Shown here piece by piece: positions 34,440 to 43,096 of a stretch of DNA of 64,000 nucleotides; within the stretch, counting starts at the first letter, position 1, and every line of letters starts with the position of its first letter. The notes beneath the pieces were generated by a model. That model saw only the letters and a list, made by a program, of their open reading frames with translations. It made no database searches and was not told where the DNA came from. The DNA comes from Chloroflexota bacterium. Its GTDB lineage: Bacteria; Chloroflexota; Dehalococcoidia; JACQUO01. The stretch is taken from contig JACQUO010000023.1 in NCBI GenBank assembly GCA_016210205.1, positions 188,012-252,011 on the forward strand, in the 5' to 3' direction. A program made the translations under genes and the position numbers.

Positions 34440-35170
34440 TGGAGCAGCCAACCTACCATCTGGAGAGAGTCATCAAGCGCTACGGTCCGCGGGAGGTCTG
34501 CGCCATCGACTCTCTGGAGGTGAAACGGGGCGAGGTCCTGGGGATTATGGGCCCCAGCGGGGCCGGCAAGAGCACCCTCTCCCGCCTGCTCGCCTTCCTG
34601 GAGGCGCCCACCGCGGGGGCCATCTATTTCCATGGCCTGCGGCTGAACGGGGCCTTGCGGCCAACGCTAGAGGAGCGGCGCCGGGTCACCATGGTCTTCC
34701 AGGAGCCGGTGCTCCTCAACACCTCTGTCCAGGCCAATGTGGCCTATGGCCTCAAGCTTCGGGGAGAGAGGCACGCGGAGGAGCGCATCGGCCAGGCCCT
34801 GTCCCGGGTGGGCCTCCTCCCACTGGCCAAGGCTGCGGCCAGGACCCTGTCCAGCGGCGAGGCCCAGCGGGTGGCCCTGGCCCGGGCCCTGGTCCTGGAG
34901 CCCCAGGTGCTCTTCCTGGACGAGCCCACCGCCAACCTGGACCCCTACAATGTGGGCCTCATCGAGGAGCTCATCGCCGCCCTCAACCGAGAGCGGGGGA
35001 CGACCATGGTGCTGGTGACCCACAATGTGTTCCAGGCCCACCGACTGGCCCATCGGGTGGCCTTCATGCTGGAGGGGAGAATTGTGGAGGTGGGGGGGAC
35101 AGAGGACATCTTCACCCACCCCAAAGATGCCCGCACCGCCGCCTTCATCCGCGGGGAGATGATATATTAG
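34439..35170 (+). CDS. tupC: Tungstate ABC transporter ATPase
   Basis: 243 residues from the ATG overlapping the tupB stop. Walker A GPSGAGKST, Q-loop MVFQEPVLL, signature LSSGEAQRVALARALV and Walker B VLFLDEPTANLDP are all intact, as is the H-loop in VTHNVFQAHRLA. No C-terminal TOBE/MOP domain is present, so unlike many ModC proteins it lacks an oxyanion regulatory module. Control of uptake is therefore likely left to the leader RNA. Confidence 0.92.
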   Translation: MEQPTYHLERVIKRYGPREVCAIDSLEVKRGEVLGIMGPSGAGKSTLSRLLAFLEAPTAGAIYFHGLRLNGALRPTLEERRRVTMVFQEPVLLNTSVQANVAYGLKLRGERHAEERIGQALSRVGLLPLAKAAARTLSSGEAQRVALARALVLEPQVLFLDEPTANLDPYNVGLIEELIAALNRERGTTMVLVTHNVFQAHRLAHRVAFMLEGRIVEVGGTEDIFTHPKDARTAAFIRGEMIY

Positions 35171-35222
35171 CACCCCAGGCGCCCCAGGTCCTGGAACCCC
35201 CGCCAAAGGATGGGGGAAAGGA

Positions 35223-35250
35223 TTGACAATGGGAGTAATGGTAGTAGAAT
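35223..35250 (+). promoter_or_regulatory. corA: Promoter of corA
   Basis: TTGACA, 16 bp, TAGAAT, 39 bp before the ATG. Confidence 0.7.
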
Positions 35251-35289
35251 CTTTATACCCCTTTAGGAGCCTCAGGCAAGGTGGTAGTT

Positions 35290-36246
35290 ATGACCACATC
35301 CATCGCCAAAGCCCCGCCGCCCAACATGGAGGTCATCACCCAGGGTGACCTCCTGTGGATAAACATGGAGCGGCCCAAGCAAGCAGAGGCCGACTACCTG
35401 GCGGAGCGTTTCCAGTTCCATCACCTGGACCTGGAGAATTTCATCGAGCCCCAGAAACTCCCCAAAATCAACGACTACGACCAATACTTTTTCCTGGTGC
35501 TTCACCTGCCCGTCTTCCACAAGGCGGAGCGGGTGACCCGGCCCTCTGAGATAGACTTCTTCGTGGGAAAGGACTTCGTCATCACGGGCCACGACGGCGA
35601 CCTCAAGCCCCTCATCCGCTTCTTCCGAGAATGCCAAACCAACCAGGAGCTGCGCCAAGAGGTCATGGGGGAGGGGGCCGGGTATCTGCTGTTCAGCATC
35701 ATGGACCGGCTGGTGGACTACTGCTTCCCCATGCTGAGCAAAATCGCCGATAATCTGGACGGGGCCGAGGAGCAGGCCTTCAGCCATCCTGCGGTAGCCA
35801 CCGTCTTAGAGATCATGGCCATAAAAAGGGACATCATCTCCTACCGCCGGGTCATCAGGCCCATGCTGGCGGTCTTCGAGGAGTTGGAGCAGAAGGACCG
35901 CCCCTACTTGGACGACGATTTGCCCACTTACTTCGGCTTCATCTCCGACCGCCTCAACAAGGTCTGGAACTCCCTGGAGGAATACCGGGAGGTAGCAGAG
36001 GTCTTGAGCGACTCCTCCAACTGGCTGGCTAACCTGCGCACCCAGGAGACCATGAGAGTCCTCACCCTTGTCATGGCCATTCTCTTGCCATTGAGCATCA
36101 TCACCGGCTTCTACGGCATGAACATCTGGCTCCCTGGCGGCAACGCCGAGGGCGGCGACCCCCTGCCATTCTTTTTTTTAATCGGGATTATGGTCGCCGC
36201 AGCCGCTGTTATTTTCTACATCTTCCGCCGCTACCGCTTGGTCTGA
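35290..36246 (+). CDS. corA: CorA-family magnesium transporter
   Basis: 318 residues from the ATG at 35290 (AAGGTGG 5 bp upstream). A large N-terminal cytoplasmic alpha/beta domain and long stalk helix precede two C-terminal transmembrane helices. The selectivity motif GMN occurs as GFYGMNIWLPGG between them. The second loop residues after it (GGNAEGGD) are acidic and glycine-rich. It forms a pentameric Mg2+ or Co2+ channel. Confidence 0.93.
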   Translation: MTTSIAKAPPPNMEVITQGDLLWINMERPKQAEADYLAERFQFHHLDLENFIEPQKLPKINDYDQYFFLVLHLPVFHKAERVTRPSEIDFFVGKDFVITGHDGDLKPLIRFFRECQTNQELRQEVMGEGAGYLLFSIMDRLVDYCFPMLSKIADNLDGAEEQAFSHPAVATVLEIMAIKRDIISYRRVIRPMLAVFEELEQKDRPYLDDDLPTYFGFISDRLNKVWNSLEEYREVAEVLSDSSNWLANLRTQETMRVLTLVMAILLPLSIITGFYGMNIWLPGGNAEGGDPLPFFFLIGIMVAAAAVIFYIFRRYRLV

Positions 36247-36289
36247 GGAGCCTGGCCACGCTACAGAAGTACCCCCTGAAGCCATAGCG

Positions 36290-36904
36290 ATGACCGCCAC
36301 CCTGCTCATCGGGCTCTACATCGCCTGTGAGCTCATCGCCAATGTCACCGCCGCCAAGCCGGTGGAGGTGGCGGGGGCCGTGGTGCCGGCGGCGGTCTTC
36401 ATCTACGCGCTGACCTTCACCCTCATCGACCTCATCAACGAGCACCTGGGCAAAAGCGGCGCCCGCCAGGTCATCCTGGCCGCCTTTGCCGCCAACCTGC
36501 TCCTGGCCGCCTATGTCCAGCTCGCCATCGGCCTGCCTCCAGCTTCGTTCTACGGGGGTCAGGAGGCCTTCGCCTCGGTCCTGGGCTCCACCCCCCGCAT
36601 CGTGGTCGCCAGCCTGGCCGCCTATGTAGTGGCCTCTTTCATCGACACCGAGGTCTTCGCCTGGTGGCGGGAGCGGGTGGAAGGCTTCCGTTGGCTGCGG
36701 GTGCTCCTGAGCAACGCGGTCTCCACGCTGGTGGACAGTGTCATCTTCATCACCCTGGCCTTCTGGGGGGTCTTCCCCGTCCTGCCCCTCATGGTGGGGC
36801 AGTATGAGGTGAAGATGGCGGTGACCCTGGTGAGCATCCCCCTGATTTACTTGGTGCGGAGCCGACCCAGAGGGGCAGGCGCAGGGGCAGTAGGGAAGAG
36901 CTGA
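36290..36904 (+). CDS. VUT-family (YhhQ-like) queuosine precursor transporter
   Basis: 204 residues, six predicted membrane helices. LIDLINEHLGKSGARQVI, VVASFIDTEVFAWWRER and LRVLLSNAVSTLVDSVIF are the VUT family landmarks. YhhQ relatives import queuine or preQ precursors for tRNA modification. No Tgt or preQ1 gene is nearby. The ATG at 36290 lies 44 bp after corA. The next gene begins 2 bp after its stop. Confidence 0.88.
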   Translation: MTATLLIGLYIACELIANVTAAKPVEVAGAVVPAAVFIYALTFTLIDLINEHLGKSGARQVILAAFAANLLLAAYVQLAIGLPPASFYGGQEAFASVLGSTPRIVVASLAAYVVASFIDTEVFAWWRERVEGFRWLRVLLSNAVSTLVDSVIFITLAFWGVFPVLPLMVGQYEVKMAVTLVSIPLIYLVRSRPRGAGAGAVGKS

Positions 36905-36906
36905 AG

Positions 36907-37674
36907 GTGGAGCTGCGAGCGCTGGGGGCCCATAACCTGGAATCGGCGGGGAGCCGACTGGTATCCCTGCTGGTGGACGGCGTCCTGGCCCTGGACGCCG
37001 GGGCCTTGACCTCGGGCCTGACTTTCGCCGAGCAGCGCCGCGTCCAGGCCATCCTCCTCACCCATCACCACTTCGACCACATCCGCGACCTGGCCACCTT
37101 CGGGCTGACCGCCATGGGGCAGCGGAGCCTAGACCTATACGCCACGGAAGAGACGTTGGCGGCGGTGACAACCCATCTCCTCAACGGGGTGCTCTACCCC
37201 AAGCTCCACGAGCGCCCCAACCCCCAGGCCCCCACCTTCCGCCTCCATCCCATCGCGGCGGGGCAGCCCTTCGCTGCGGCGGGCTACGCGGTGACGGCCT
37301 ACCCCGTCCGCCACGGCATCCCCACGAACGGGTATCTGGTGGAGGATAAGGCGGGGAAGAGCCTCTTTTACAGCGGGGATACGGGGCCAGGCCTGGACTG
37401 GCCGGGGCAAAGCCCTGACCTTCTCGTCCTGGAGGTCACACTCCCCAACCGCCTGGAGGCCACCTGCCTGGAGGCGGGCCATCTGACTCCCGGCCTGCTG
37501 GCGCGGGAGCTGGCGGGGTTCCAAAAGCGGCAGGGGCGCCTGCCCCCCACCCTGGTGGTGCACTGGAACCCGCAGTTCGAAGAGGAGCTGACGCGGGAGA
37601 TTGGGGAGGTAGCGGCCTCCCTGGGAGGGGCCAAGCTGCTCCTGGCCCGGGATGGGATGCGGCTGGCGCTCTAG
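36907..37674 (+). CDS. Metallo-beta-lactamase-fold phosphodiesterase-like hydrolase
   Basis: 255 residues, GTG start. The motif THHHFDHIRD, with its HxHxDH-like metal site (THHHFDH), is followed by PVRHGIPTNGYLVE, YSGDTGPG and a late VVHWNP. The layout resembles class II 3',5'-cyclic-nucleotide phosphodiesterase-like and RNase Z-like proteins of the superfamily. The substrate is unknown. Its stop codon shares the palindrome CTAG with the stop of the convergent Lin0512 gene, leaving no gap. Confidence 0.8.
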   Translation: MELRALGAHNLESAGSRLVSLLVDGVLALDAGALTSGLTFAEQRRVQAILLTHHHFDHIRDLATFGLTAMGQRSLDLYATEETLAAVTTHLLNGVLYPKLHERPNPQAPTFRLHPIAAGQPFAAAGYAVTAYPVRHGIPTNGYLVEDKAGKSLFYSGDTGPGLDWPGQSPDLLVLEVTLPNRLEATCLEAGHLTPGLLARELAGFQKRQGRLPPTLVVHWNPQFEEELTREIGEVAASLGGAKLLLARDGMRLAL

Positions 37675-38018
37675 CGGGTATTTAGGCTTATCAGCACTGC
37701 GGCCACGGCGATGACGGTTATCTGACGGGGGTCATCCCCCAAGCGCACCTCGTGCCCTCCGCTCACGGCCTTGCAGGAGACTTTCCCCTTGGGGATGACC
37801 TTCATCACCTCGGCGATGTTCACCTTGTCCGGCTGGGGGACTGCCACGGTCACCTCCACCTCCATCTCGCTGGGGTCCTTCACCCCCAAAGGCCCGAGGA
37901 AGAGGAGGTTGTAGCGGTGGATGGCGTCCTCCACCGCCCGCCGGGCGGCCTTGGTGTACTCGGCGCCATGCATGTCCACGCCCATCCCCATCTCAAGAAA
38001 GCATCTCTTCTGGGTCAT
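37671..38018 (-). CDS. Lin0512 family protein (copy 1)
   Basis: 115 residues. The start RCFLEMGMGVDMHG, YTKAARRAVEDAIH, VTVAVPQPDKV and VSGGHEVRLGDD mark the Lin0512 family, small proteins of unknown function. It is the downstream member of a tandem pair with the gene at 38048, with about 45 percent identity by eye. The ATG has GGAGG within reach. The two copies probably form a complex or act in the same reaction, as paired subunits often do. Confidence 0.85.
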   Translation of the reverse strand: MTQKRCFLEMGMGVDMHGAEYTKAARRAVEDAIHRYNLLFLGPLGVKDPSEMEVEVTVAVPQPDKVNIAEVMKVIPKGKVSCKAVSGGHEVRLGDDPRQITVIAVAAVLISLNTR

Positions 38019-38047
38019 GGATTCGCCTCCGCTCCTATCCCTAAGCC

Positions 38048-38395
38048 TTAGGCTTCGTTCACGCTCACTAAAATGGCGGCGTTGGCCACCACCGCGTAGT
38101 TCACGGGACGGCTGCCGTTGGCCACCCGAAGGCCTCCCCGCACTATCTTGAGGGAGGTATGCCCCACCGGCAGGATGCTCAACACATCTGAGGCCACCAC
38201 CTCCTGCGGTTTGGGGACAGCGATGGTGATATCTATGTGCAGCTTGCCTAAGTCTGAGATGCCCAGGGCCCGCAAGAAAAGCATCGAGCCGTGGTGGATG
38301 GCGTCGTCCACGGCCCTACGGGCGGCCTTGGTATAGTCCTCGCCCTCCAGGTCCATGCCTATCCCCAACTCGAGCAAACAGCGTTTTAGCGCCAT
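38048..38395 (-). CDS. Lin0512 family protein (copy 2)
   Basis: 115 residues, the same length as its neighbour. RCLLELGIGMDLEG, YTKAARRAVDDAIHH, ITIAVPKPQEV and VRGGLRVANGS align with copy 1 without gaps. It is upstream in the pair, 29 bp from copy 1. The 215-bp gap upstream carries TTGACA on both strands, but no full promoter could be fixed. The function is unknown. Confidence 0.85.
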   Translation of the reverse strand: MALKRCLLELGIGMDLEGEDYTKAARRAVDDAIHHGSMLFLRALGISDLGKLHIDITIAVPKPQEVVASDVLSILPVGHTSLKIVRGGLRVANGSRPVNYAVVANAAILVSVNEA

Positions 38396-38610
38396 AGCCC
38401 TTCCTCCTGGTCTGCCTTTGGGTTGGGAGTTTTCCTTCTACCTATCATACCTTCCCTGTCAACAATAAAAGGCAGTCTTGACAATACCGCAGGCAGCCCC
38501 GAGGAGAAAATCGCCGAAAAGAGGCGAAAAGAAGAGGCCGAGCCTATACCTTGCCCGGCGCCTCCAGTGAATTGCGAGGCCGCTGGGCCCCCGGCAACGA
38601 GCCCCATCCC

Positions 38611-38904
38611 TTAAAAGAAATGCTCCAACTCTATCTCGTAGTCCAGGAGCTCCGCGTCGTCCCCGATGGATTCCACATAGGCCACCACTTTGGAGAGCAT
38701 CTCGTTGGCGTGACGGGGGTCGTTGCTGACGCAGGCAAACCCCACGGCCACCAACTGCCAGGAGTCGTTATCCCCCACCTCGGCGATGGCCACATTGTAG
38801 CGGTTCTTCACCCGCTGGGTCAGGGAGCGCAGAAACTGGCGTTTACCTTTCAGGCTATTCCCTTCAGGCAGGCGGAAAAGGACCCGGCAAACGCCCACAT
38901 GCAT
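38611..38904 (-). CDS. DUF503 (YlxP-like) protein
   Basis: 97 residues. MHVGVCRVLFRLPEGNSLKGKRQ, then RYNVAIAEVGDNDSWQLVAVGFACVS in two blocks, is the DUF503 pattern. In Bacillus, YlxP lies in the nusA-infB-rbfA operon and is linked to ribosome biology. Here it stands alone. The function is not established. Confidence 0.88.
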   Translation of the reverse strand: MHVGVCRVLFRLPEGNSLKGKRQFLRSLTQRVKNRYNVAIAEVGDNDSWQLVAVGFACVSNDPRHANEMLSKVVAYVESIGDDAELLDYEIELEHFF

Positions 38905-38939
38905 AGCACCGCTCCCCCCTAATACCGCCCCGGCAAAGG

Positions 38940-38973
38940 GAAAGGCCGGCCCCGGTCAGGGGCACGGCCTTTC
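38940..38973 (-). terminator. Terminator after the zinc-ribbon gene
   Basis: GAAAGGCCG pairs with CGGCCTTTC (16-nt loop with its own GCCCC/GGGGC stem), just past the stop at 38990 in the minus direction. Confidence 0.65.
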
Positions 38974-38989
38974 GAGCTTGCCTACTTAG

Positions 38990-39277
38990 TTAGGCCCGCT
39001 GGCTGCGCGTCTTGGCGAAGCAATCGTTGCAGTAGACGGGCTTGTCCAGCCGAGGCTGGAACGGCACTTGCGCTTCGTTGCCGCAGGAAGCACAGATAAC
39101 CTTGAACATCTCCCTGCTGCCACCAGCGCGAGACTGTCTGCGGGACGAGCGGCATTCGGGGCAACGGGCTGGCTCATTCATCAGCCCGCGGGAGAGGTAA
39201 AACTCCTGCTCCCCCACCGTGAAGACGAACTGCGCGCCGCATTCTCGGCAGACTAGCGTCTTGTCCGTAAACGGCAT
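38990..39277 (-). CDS. Zinc-ribbon protein with CxxC-x17-CxxC domain
   Basis: 95 residues with eight cysteines in four CxxC pairs. The first zinc ribbon is CREC..CPEC in residues 10-42, with the hydrophobic FTVGEQEFYLSRGL between pairs. The second is CASC..CNDC at 62-86 with FQPRLDKPVYC. This is the probable-zinc-ribbon plus CxxC-x17-CxxC arrangement found in Chloroflexota and other anaerobes. Binding of RNA, DNA or ribosome is possible, but the function is unknown. It is monocistronic and has a terminator. Confidence 0.82.
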   Translation of the reverse strand: MPFTDKTLVCRECGAQFVFTVGEQEFYLSRGLMNEPARCPECRSSRRQSRAGGSREMFKVICASCGNEAQVPFQPRLDKPVYCNDCFAKTRSQRA

Positions 39278-39532
39278 CTCCTACCCTCCTTCATGAAAAT
39301 TAGCACCCCTGGGTGTTCGATGCGGTTTACGGCCTGGGACCCCTTTTTGTGGGGAGGCAGGTCTGCCTCCCTCTCCTTACCCGTACCGGTCTCCTTCTCC
39401 TTGGGTTTTCCTTGGGTTCAGCGCTTGCGTAACAGCACGAACCATGGAGCGCCGTGAAGCATTATACCGCCACTTTTGCTGATTTGCAAGCCCCAGCTTA
39501 TAGATAGAGCAGGCTCAACTTTCATCTCACCT

Positions 39533-42199
39533 TCACGGCAACTGAGCGAAGCGCTCCCTCAAGCGAGCCAGCCGGTCCTGATGCTCCTCCAGTCGGGCCC
39601 GCTCCTTGGCCACCACCGGCTGGGGAGCCCTGGCCAAGAAGGCAGCGTCTGCCAGCTTGGCGGAGAGGCGTTCCACTTCCTCCAGGGCGCCGTCCATGTC
39701 CTTTTGGAGGCGCTGCCGCTCCTTGTCCAGGTTCACCAGGCCCCGCAGGGGCAGATAGACCTGCGCCTCCGGGAGCACTACGGTCACCGCCGCTGTCGCC
39801 ACTTCCCCTTCCTGGCCCGGGCGCGCCAGTCGCAGCGGCTCCACCCGGGCCAGGCGCTGGATGTAGCTGGCATAGGGCTCCAGCGCCCCGGGGGTGGCGG
39901 TGACCACCGTGGCCTCCAAGAAGCGAGACGGCTCCACCTTGTGCTCGGCCCGGGCGTTGCGGATACCCCGGACGATGGCGATGACCTGGCCCATCTCCGC
40001 CTCCTCTTTGGGAGCGCGGGCCACCAAATTCGGGGCGGGGAAGGGAGCCACCATGATGGACTCGGCGGGAAGCCCTTGCCAGGAGACAGCGCCCCGAAGG
40101 CGCTGCCAAATCTCCTCGGTGATGAAGGGCATGAAGGGATGGAGCAGCCTCAAGGAGCGCTCCAGCACATGGGCCAGGACTGGCGCCGGGGACGGGTGCG
40201 CGCCCAGGCGCAGCTTGGCCATCTCGATATACCAGTCGCAGAACTCCCCCCAGAGGAAGTCCTGGATTTCCTTCTGGGCCTCGCTGAACTGGAAGCTCTC
40301 CAGGCGCTGGCCCACCGCCTCCACCACGCCGTTGAGGCGGCTCAAAATCCAGCGGTCCTCGGGGAGGAGGTCGCCCGTAGGAGCAACATCCCACGGCAGG
40401 CGCTGTCCCGGCGGCAGATTGATGAGGATGAAGCGAGCGGCGTTCCACAGCTTGTTGGTGAAGTTGCGGCTGGCCTCCAGCCGCTGGGGGGAGAGCTTCA
40501 TGTCCTGGCCGGGGGCCGTGCCCGTAGTCAGGGCGTTGCGCAGGGCATCGGTGCCGTATTGGTCCATGGCCTCCAAGGGGTTGATGACATTGCCCCGCGA
40601 CTTGCTCATCTTCTCCCCCTTCTCGTCCCGGATGAGGCCGTGGAGATAGACAGTGCGGAAGGGGACCTGGCCGGTGTTCTCCAGGCCCATCATAATCATT
40701 CGGGCCACCCAGAAGAAGAGGTTGTCGTAGCCCGTCTCCATGACGCTGGTGGGGTAGAAGTAGCGCCGGTCCGGGGTGTCCTGGGGCCAGCCCAGGGTGG
40801 AGTGGGGCCAGAGGGCCGAGGAGAACCAGGTGTCCAGGACATCGGGGTCCTGCTGGAGGTCATGAGAGCCACAGTGTCGGCAGGCCCGGGGGTCTTCCAG
40901 GGGCACGGTGAGGCCGCCGCAGGCCCCGCAATACCACACGGGGATGCGGTGCCCCCACCAGAGCTGGCGGGAGATGCACCAGTCCCGGATGTTCGCCATC
41001 CAGTTGTCATAGACCTTGGTGAAGCGCTCCGGGAGGATTTTTATGCGCCCGTCGGCCACCGCCTCCCGGGCTGGCGCCGCCAGGGGCGCAATCCGCACGA
41101 ACCACTGCAGGCTGACGATGGGCTCCACCATGGTCTGGCAGCGCTGGCAGTGGCCTGCGGTGAGGAGGTAAGGCTCGGTCTTCACCAGGAAGCCCTTCTC
41201 CTGCAGGTCCGCCAGCAGGGCCTGGCGGCACTGGTAGCGCTCCAAGCCCTGATAAGGGCCAGCGGCTGCGGACATAGTCGCATCGGCCTCGAAGATGTTG
41301 ATAGTGGGCAGGCGATGGCGCTGGGCAATCTCAAAGTCCGTGGGGTCGTGGGCGGGGGTCACCTTCACCGCCCCGGTGCCGAAGGCGGGGTCCACCGCCT
41401 CGTCAGGGATGATGGGGAGGGGCCGGTTCAGGATGGGGAGCACTGCTCGTTTCCCCACCAGACTGCGGTAGCGGCCGTCCCGGGGGTTCACCGCCACGGC
41501 GGTGTCCCCCAGCATGGTCTCCGGCCGCGTGGTGGCCACGGTGATGTGCCCGCGGCCGTCCTCTAGAGGATAGCGGATGTGCCACAGGGAGCTGTTATGC
41601 GTCTGGTGCTCCACTTCCAGGTCCGAGAGGGCGGTGGCGCAGCGGGGGCACCAGTTGATGATGCGCTCCCCCCGGTAGATGAGGCCCTTCTCGTAGAGGC
41701 GGACGAAGGTGGTGCGCACCGCCAGGCTGGGGCCGGGGTCCATGGTGAAGCGCTCCCGGGTCCAGTCGCAGGAGGCCCCCAAGCGTCGGTGCTGGTCGGC
41801 GATGATGGGACGGTATTTGACGGCCCATTCCATCATCCGCTCCATGAATCCCTCTCGCCCCAGGTCGTGGCGGCTCTTGCCCTCGGTGGCCAGGAGCCGC
41901 TCCACGACGTTCTGGGCGGCGATGCCCGCATGGTCCTCCCCGGGCAGCCATAGGGCAGGCTCCCCCCGCATCCGGTGCCAGCGAGCCATGATGTCCTCTA
42001 AGGTGGCGGTGACGGCGTGGCCCAGGTGCAGCTCCCCGGTGATGTTAGGGGGCGGCATGATAATCACGAAGGGCTGGCGGCCCGGCTCTACCTGGGGGGT
42101 GAAATAGCCACGCTCCTCCCAATGGGCATACCACTTCTGTTCCACTGGGCGTGGGTCGTAGGCTTTGGGGATTTCACCCGCGGCTGCCATGGCATCCAT
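39533..42199 (-). CDS. valS: Valyl-tRNA synthetase
   Basis: 888 residues from the ATG at 42199 (GGGAGG 5 bp upstream; a TTG at 42214 is in frame but overlaps the ribosome site). Class I catalytic motifs are PPPNITGELHLGHA (HIGH box variant HLGH) and KMSKSRGN. The editing domain (about 170-370) includes TTRPETMLGDTAVAV. The C-terminal coiled coil (LVNLDKERQRLQKDMDGALEEV) is intact. A valine-specific T-box was looked for upstream and not found. Confidence 0.96.
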   Translation of the reverse strand: MDAMAAAGEIPKAYDPRPVEQKWYAHWEERGYFTPQVEPGRQPFVIIMPPPNITGELHLGHAVTATLEDIMARWHRMRGEPALWLPGEDHAGIAAQNVVERLLATEGKSRHDLGREGFMERMMEWAVKYRPIIADQHRRLGASCDWTRERFTMDPGPSLAVRTTFVRLYEKGLIYRGERIINWCPRCATALSDLEVEHQTHNSSLWHIRYPLEDGRGHITVATTRPETMLGDTAVAVNPRDGRYRSLVGKRAVLPILNRPLPIIPDEAVDPAFGTGAVKVTPAHDPTDFEIAQRHRLPTINIFEADATMSAAAGPYQGLERYQCRQALLADLQEKGFLVKTEPYLLTAGHCQRCQTMVEPIVSLQWFVRIAPLAAPAREAVADGRIKILPERFTKVYDNWMANIRDWCISRQLWWGHRIPVWYCGACGGLTVPLEDPRACRHCGSHDLQQDPDVLDTWFSSALWPHSTLGWPQDTPDRRYFYPTSVMETGYDNLFFWVARMIMMGLENTGQVPFRTVYLHGLIRDEKGEKMSKSRGNVINPLEAMDQYGTDALRNALTTGTAPGQDMKLSPQRLEASRNFTNKLWNAARFILINLPPGQRLPWDVAPTGDLLPEDRWILSRLNGVVEAVGQRLESFQFSEAQKEIQDFLWGEFCDWYIEMAKLRLGAHPSPAPVLAHVLERSLRLLHPFMPFITEEIWQRLRGAVSWQGLPAESIMVAPFPAPNLVARAPKEEAEMGQVIAIVRGIRNARAEHKVEPSRFLEATVVTATPGALEPYASYIQRLARVEPLRLARPGQEGEVATAAVTVVLPEAQVYLPLRGLVNLDKERQRLQKDMDGALEEVERLSAKLADAAFLARAPQPVVAKERARLEEHQDRLARLRERFAQLP

Positions 42200-42356
42200 G
42201 AGCACCTCCCACAAGACGGAAAAGGCAACCCATTTTAATCACTCCCCAATCCTGGCGTCAATGCAGGCCCTGGCCACCCGGTCAGGGCGAGCCAGGCATC
42301 CCCAAGGAACCCTGGCTTCCTTGGCTTTGCTCCAACTTCCCCAAAAGCCCTTCGTC

Positions 42357-42385
42357 TTGACTTGCCTCCCTCAAGGTGCTAGGAT
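42357..42385 (+). promoter_or_regulatory. coaE: Promoter of coaE
   Basis: TTGACT, exactly 17 bp, TAGGAT, followed by a T-run, 57 bp before the ATG. Confidence 0.65.
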
Positions 42386-42442
42386 TTTTTTGCCAAACCG
42401 AAGGGGAAGCAAATCGCCCTGGCCTTGGCGCAATTGAGGCAA

Positions 42443-43054
42443 ATGATAGTCATTGGGGTTACGGGGGGCATCGGCACGGGCAAGTCCTTTGTCTCTGGCT
42501 ACCTGCAGGAGTGGGGGGCCGCCGTAATCAACGCTGACAAGGTGGGCCACGAGGCCCTGAAGAAGGGGACCAAGGTCCACGCCGACATCGTCGCGGCATG
42601 GGGGCCTGGTCTCCTGACTCCCGAGGGGGAGATTGACCGCAAGAAGCTGGGAAGCATCGTCTTCGGCAACCCCCAGGCCCTGGCTCGCCTCAACGGCATC
42701 ATCCACCCCCAGATGGCCCAGATGATGGCCCAGGAGATTGACCGCCTGCGCCGGCAGGGGGTGGAGATGGTGGTGCTGGAGGCGGCCATCCTCATCGAGG
42801 CCGGCTGGCAGGGCCTAGTGGACGAGGTGTGGATGACCACCGCCCCTGAGGAGGCAGTGGTAAAGCGTCTGGCGGGCCGGGACGGCCTGGCCGCAGAGCA
42901 GGTGCGGGCCCGCATCCGCTCGCAGATGCCCGCGGAGGAGCGAGCCAAGCACGCCACCGTCCTCATCAACACCGACCAGGACCTGGCCGCGACCAAGGCC
43001 GAGGTGCGCAAGCTCTGGGAGCGGCTCAAGGGCCACGGCCCGGCGAGGAACTAG
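42443..43054 (+). CDS. coaE: Dephospho-CoA kinase
   Basis: 203 residues from the ATG at 42443 (TTGAGG 4 bp upstream); a TTG at 42425 is less likely. Last step of coenzyme A synthesis. The P-loop GVTGGIGTGKS, NADKVGHE, LLTPEGEIDRKKLGSIVF and HPQM motifs are family-typical, with the lid RLAGRDGLAAEQVRARIRSQ in two blocks. It completes, with coaD at 18971, the last two CoA steps in the window. Confidence 0.95.
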   Translation: MIVIGVTGGIGTGKSFVSGYLQEWGAAVINADKVGHEALKKGTKVHADIVAAWGPGLLTPEGEIDRKKLGSIVFGNPQALARLNGIIHPQMAQMMAQEIDRLRRQGVEMVVLEAAILIEAGWQGLVDEVWMTTAPEEAVVKRLAGRDGLAAEQVRARIRSQMPAEERAKHATVLINTDQDLAATKAEVRKLWERLKGHGPARN

Positions 43055-43096
43055 TCCCATACATTTTCCCCCAACCTAGAGAAGAGGCGCAAAGGC

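Noticed and set aside
39297-39475. A regulatory RNA between valS and the zinc-ribbon gene
   Set aside because: One perfect hairpin (GGGAGGCA..TGCCTCCC, 39352-39371) was seen, but without T-run, promoter or conserved motif.
39476-41566. A 696-residue open frame opposite valS
   Set aside because: Antisense shadow of valS with low-complexity composition.
42200-42440. T-box leader for valS
   Set aside because: The conserved T-box bulge sequence (AGGGTGG..CCGCG) is not present on the minus strand. Only an AGCCAGG/CCTGGCT hairpin was seen.
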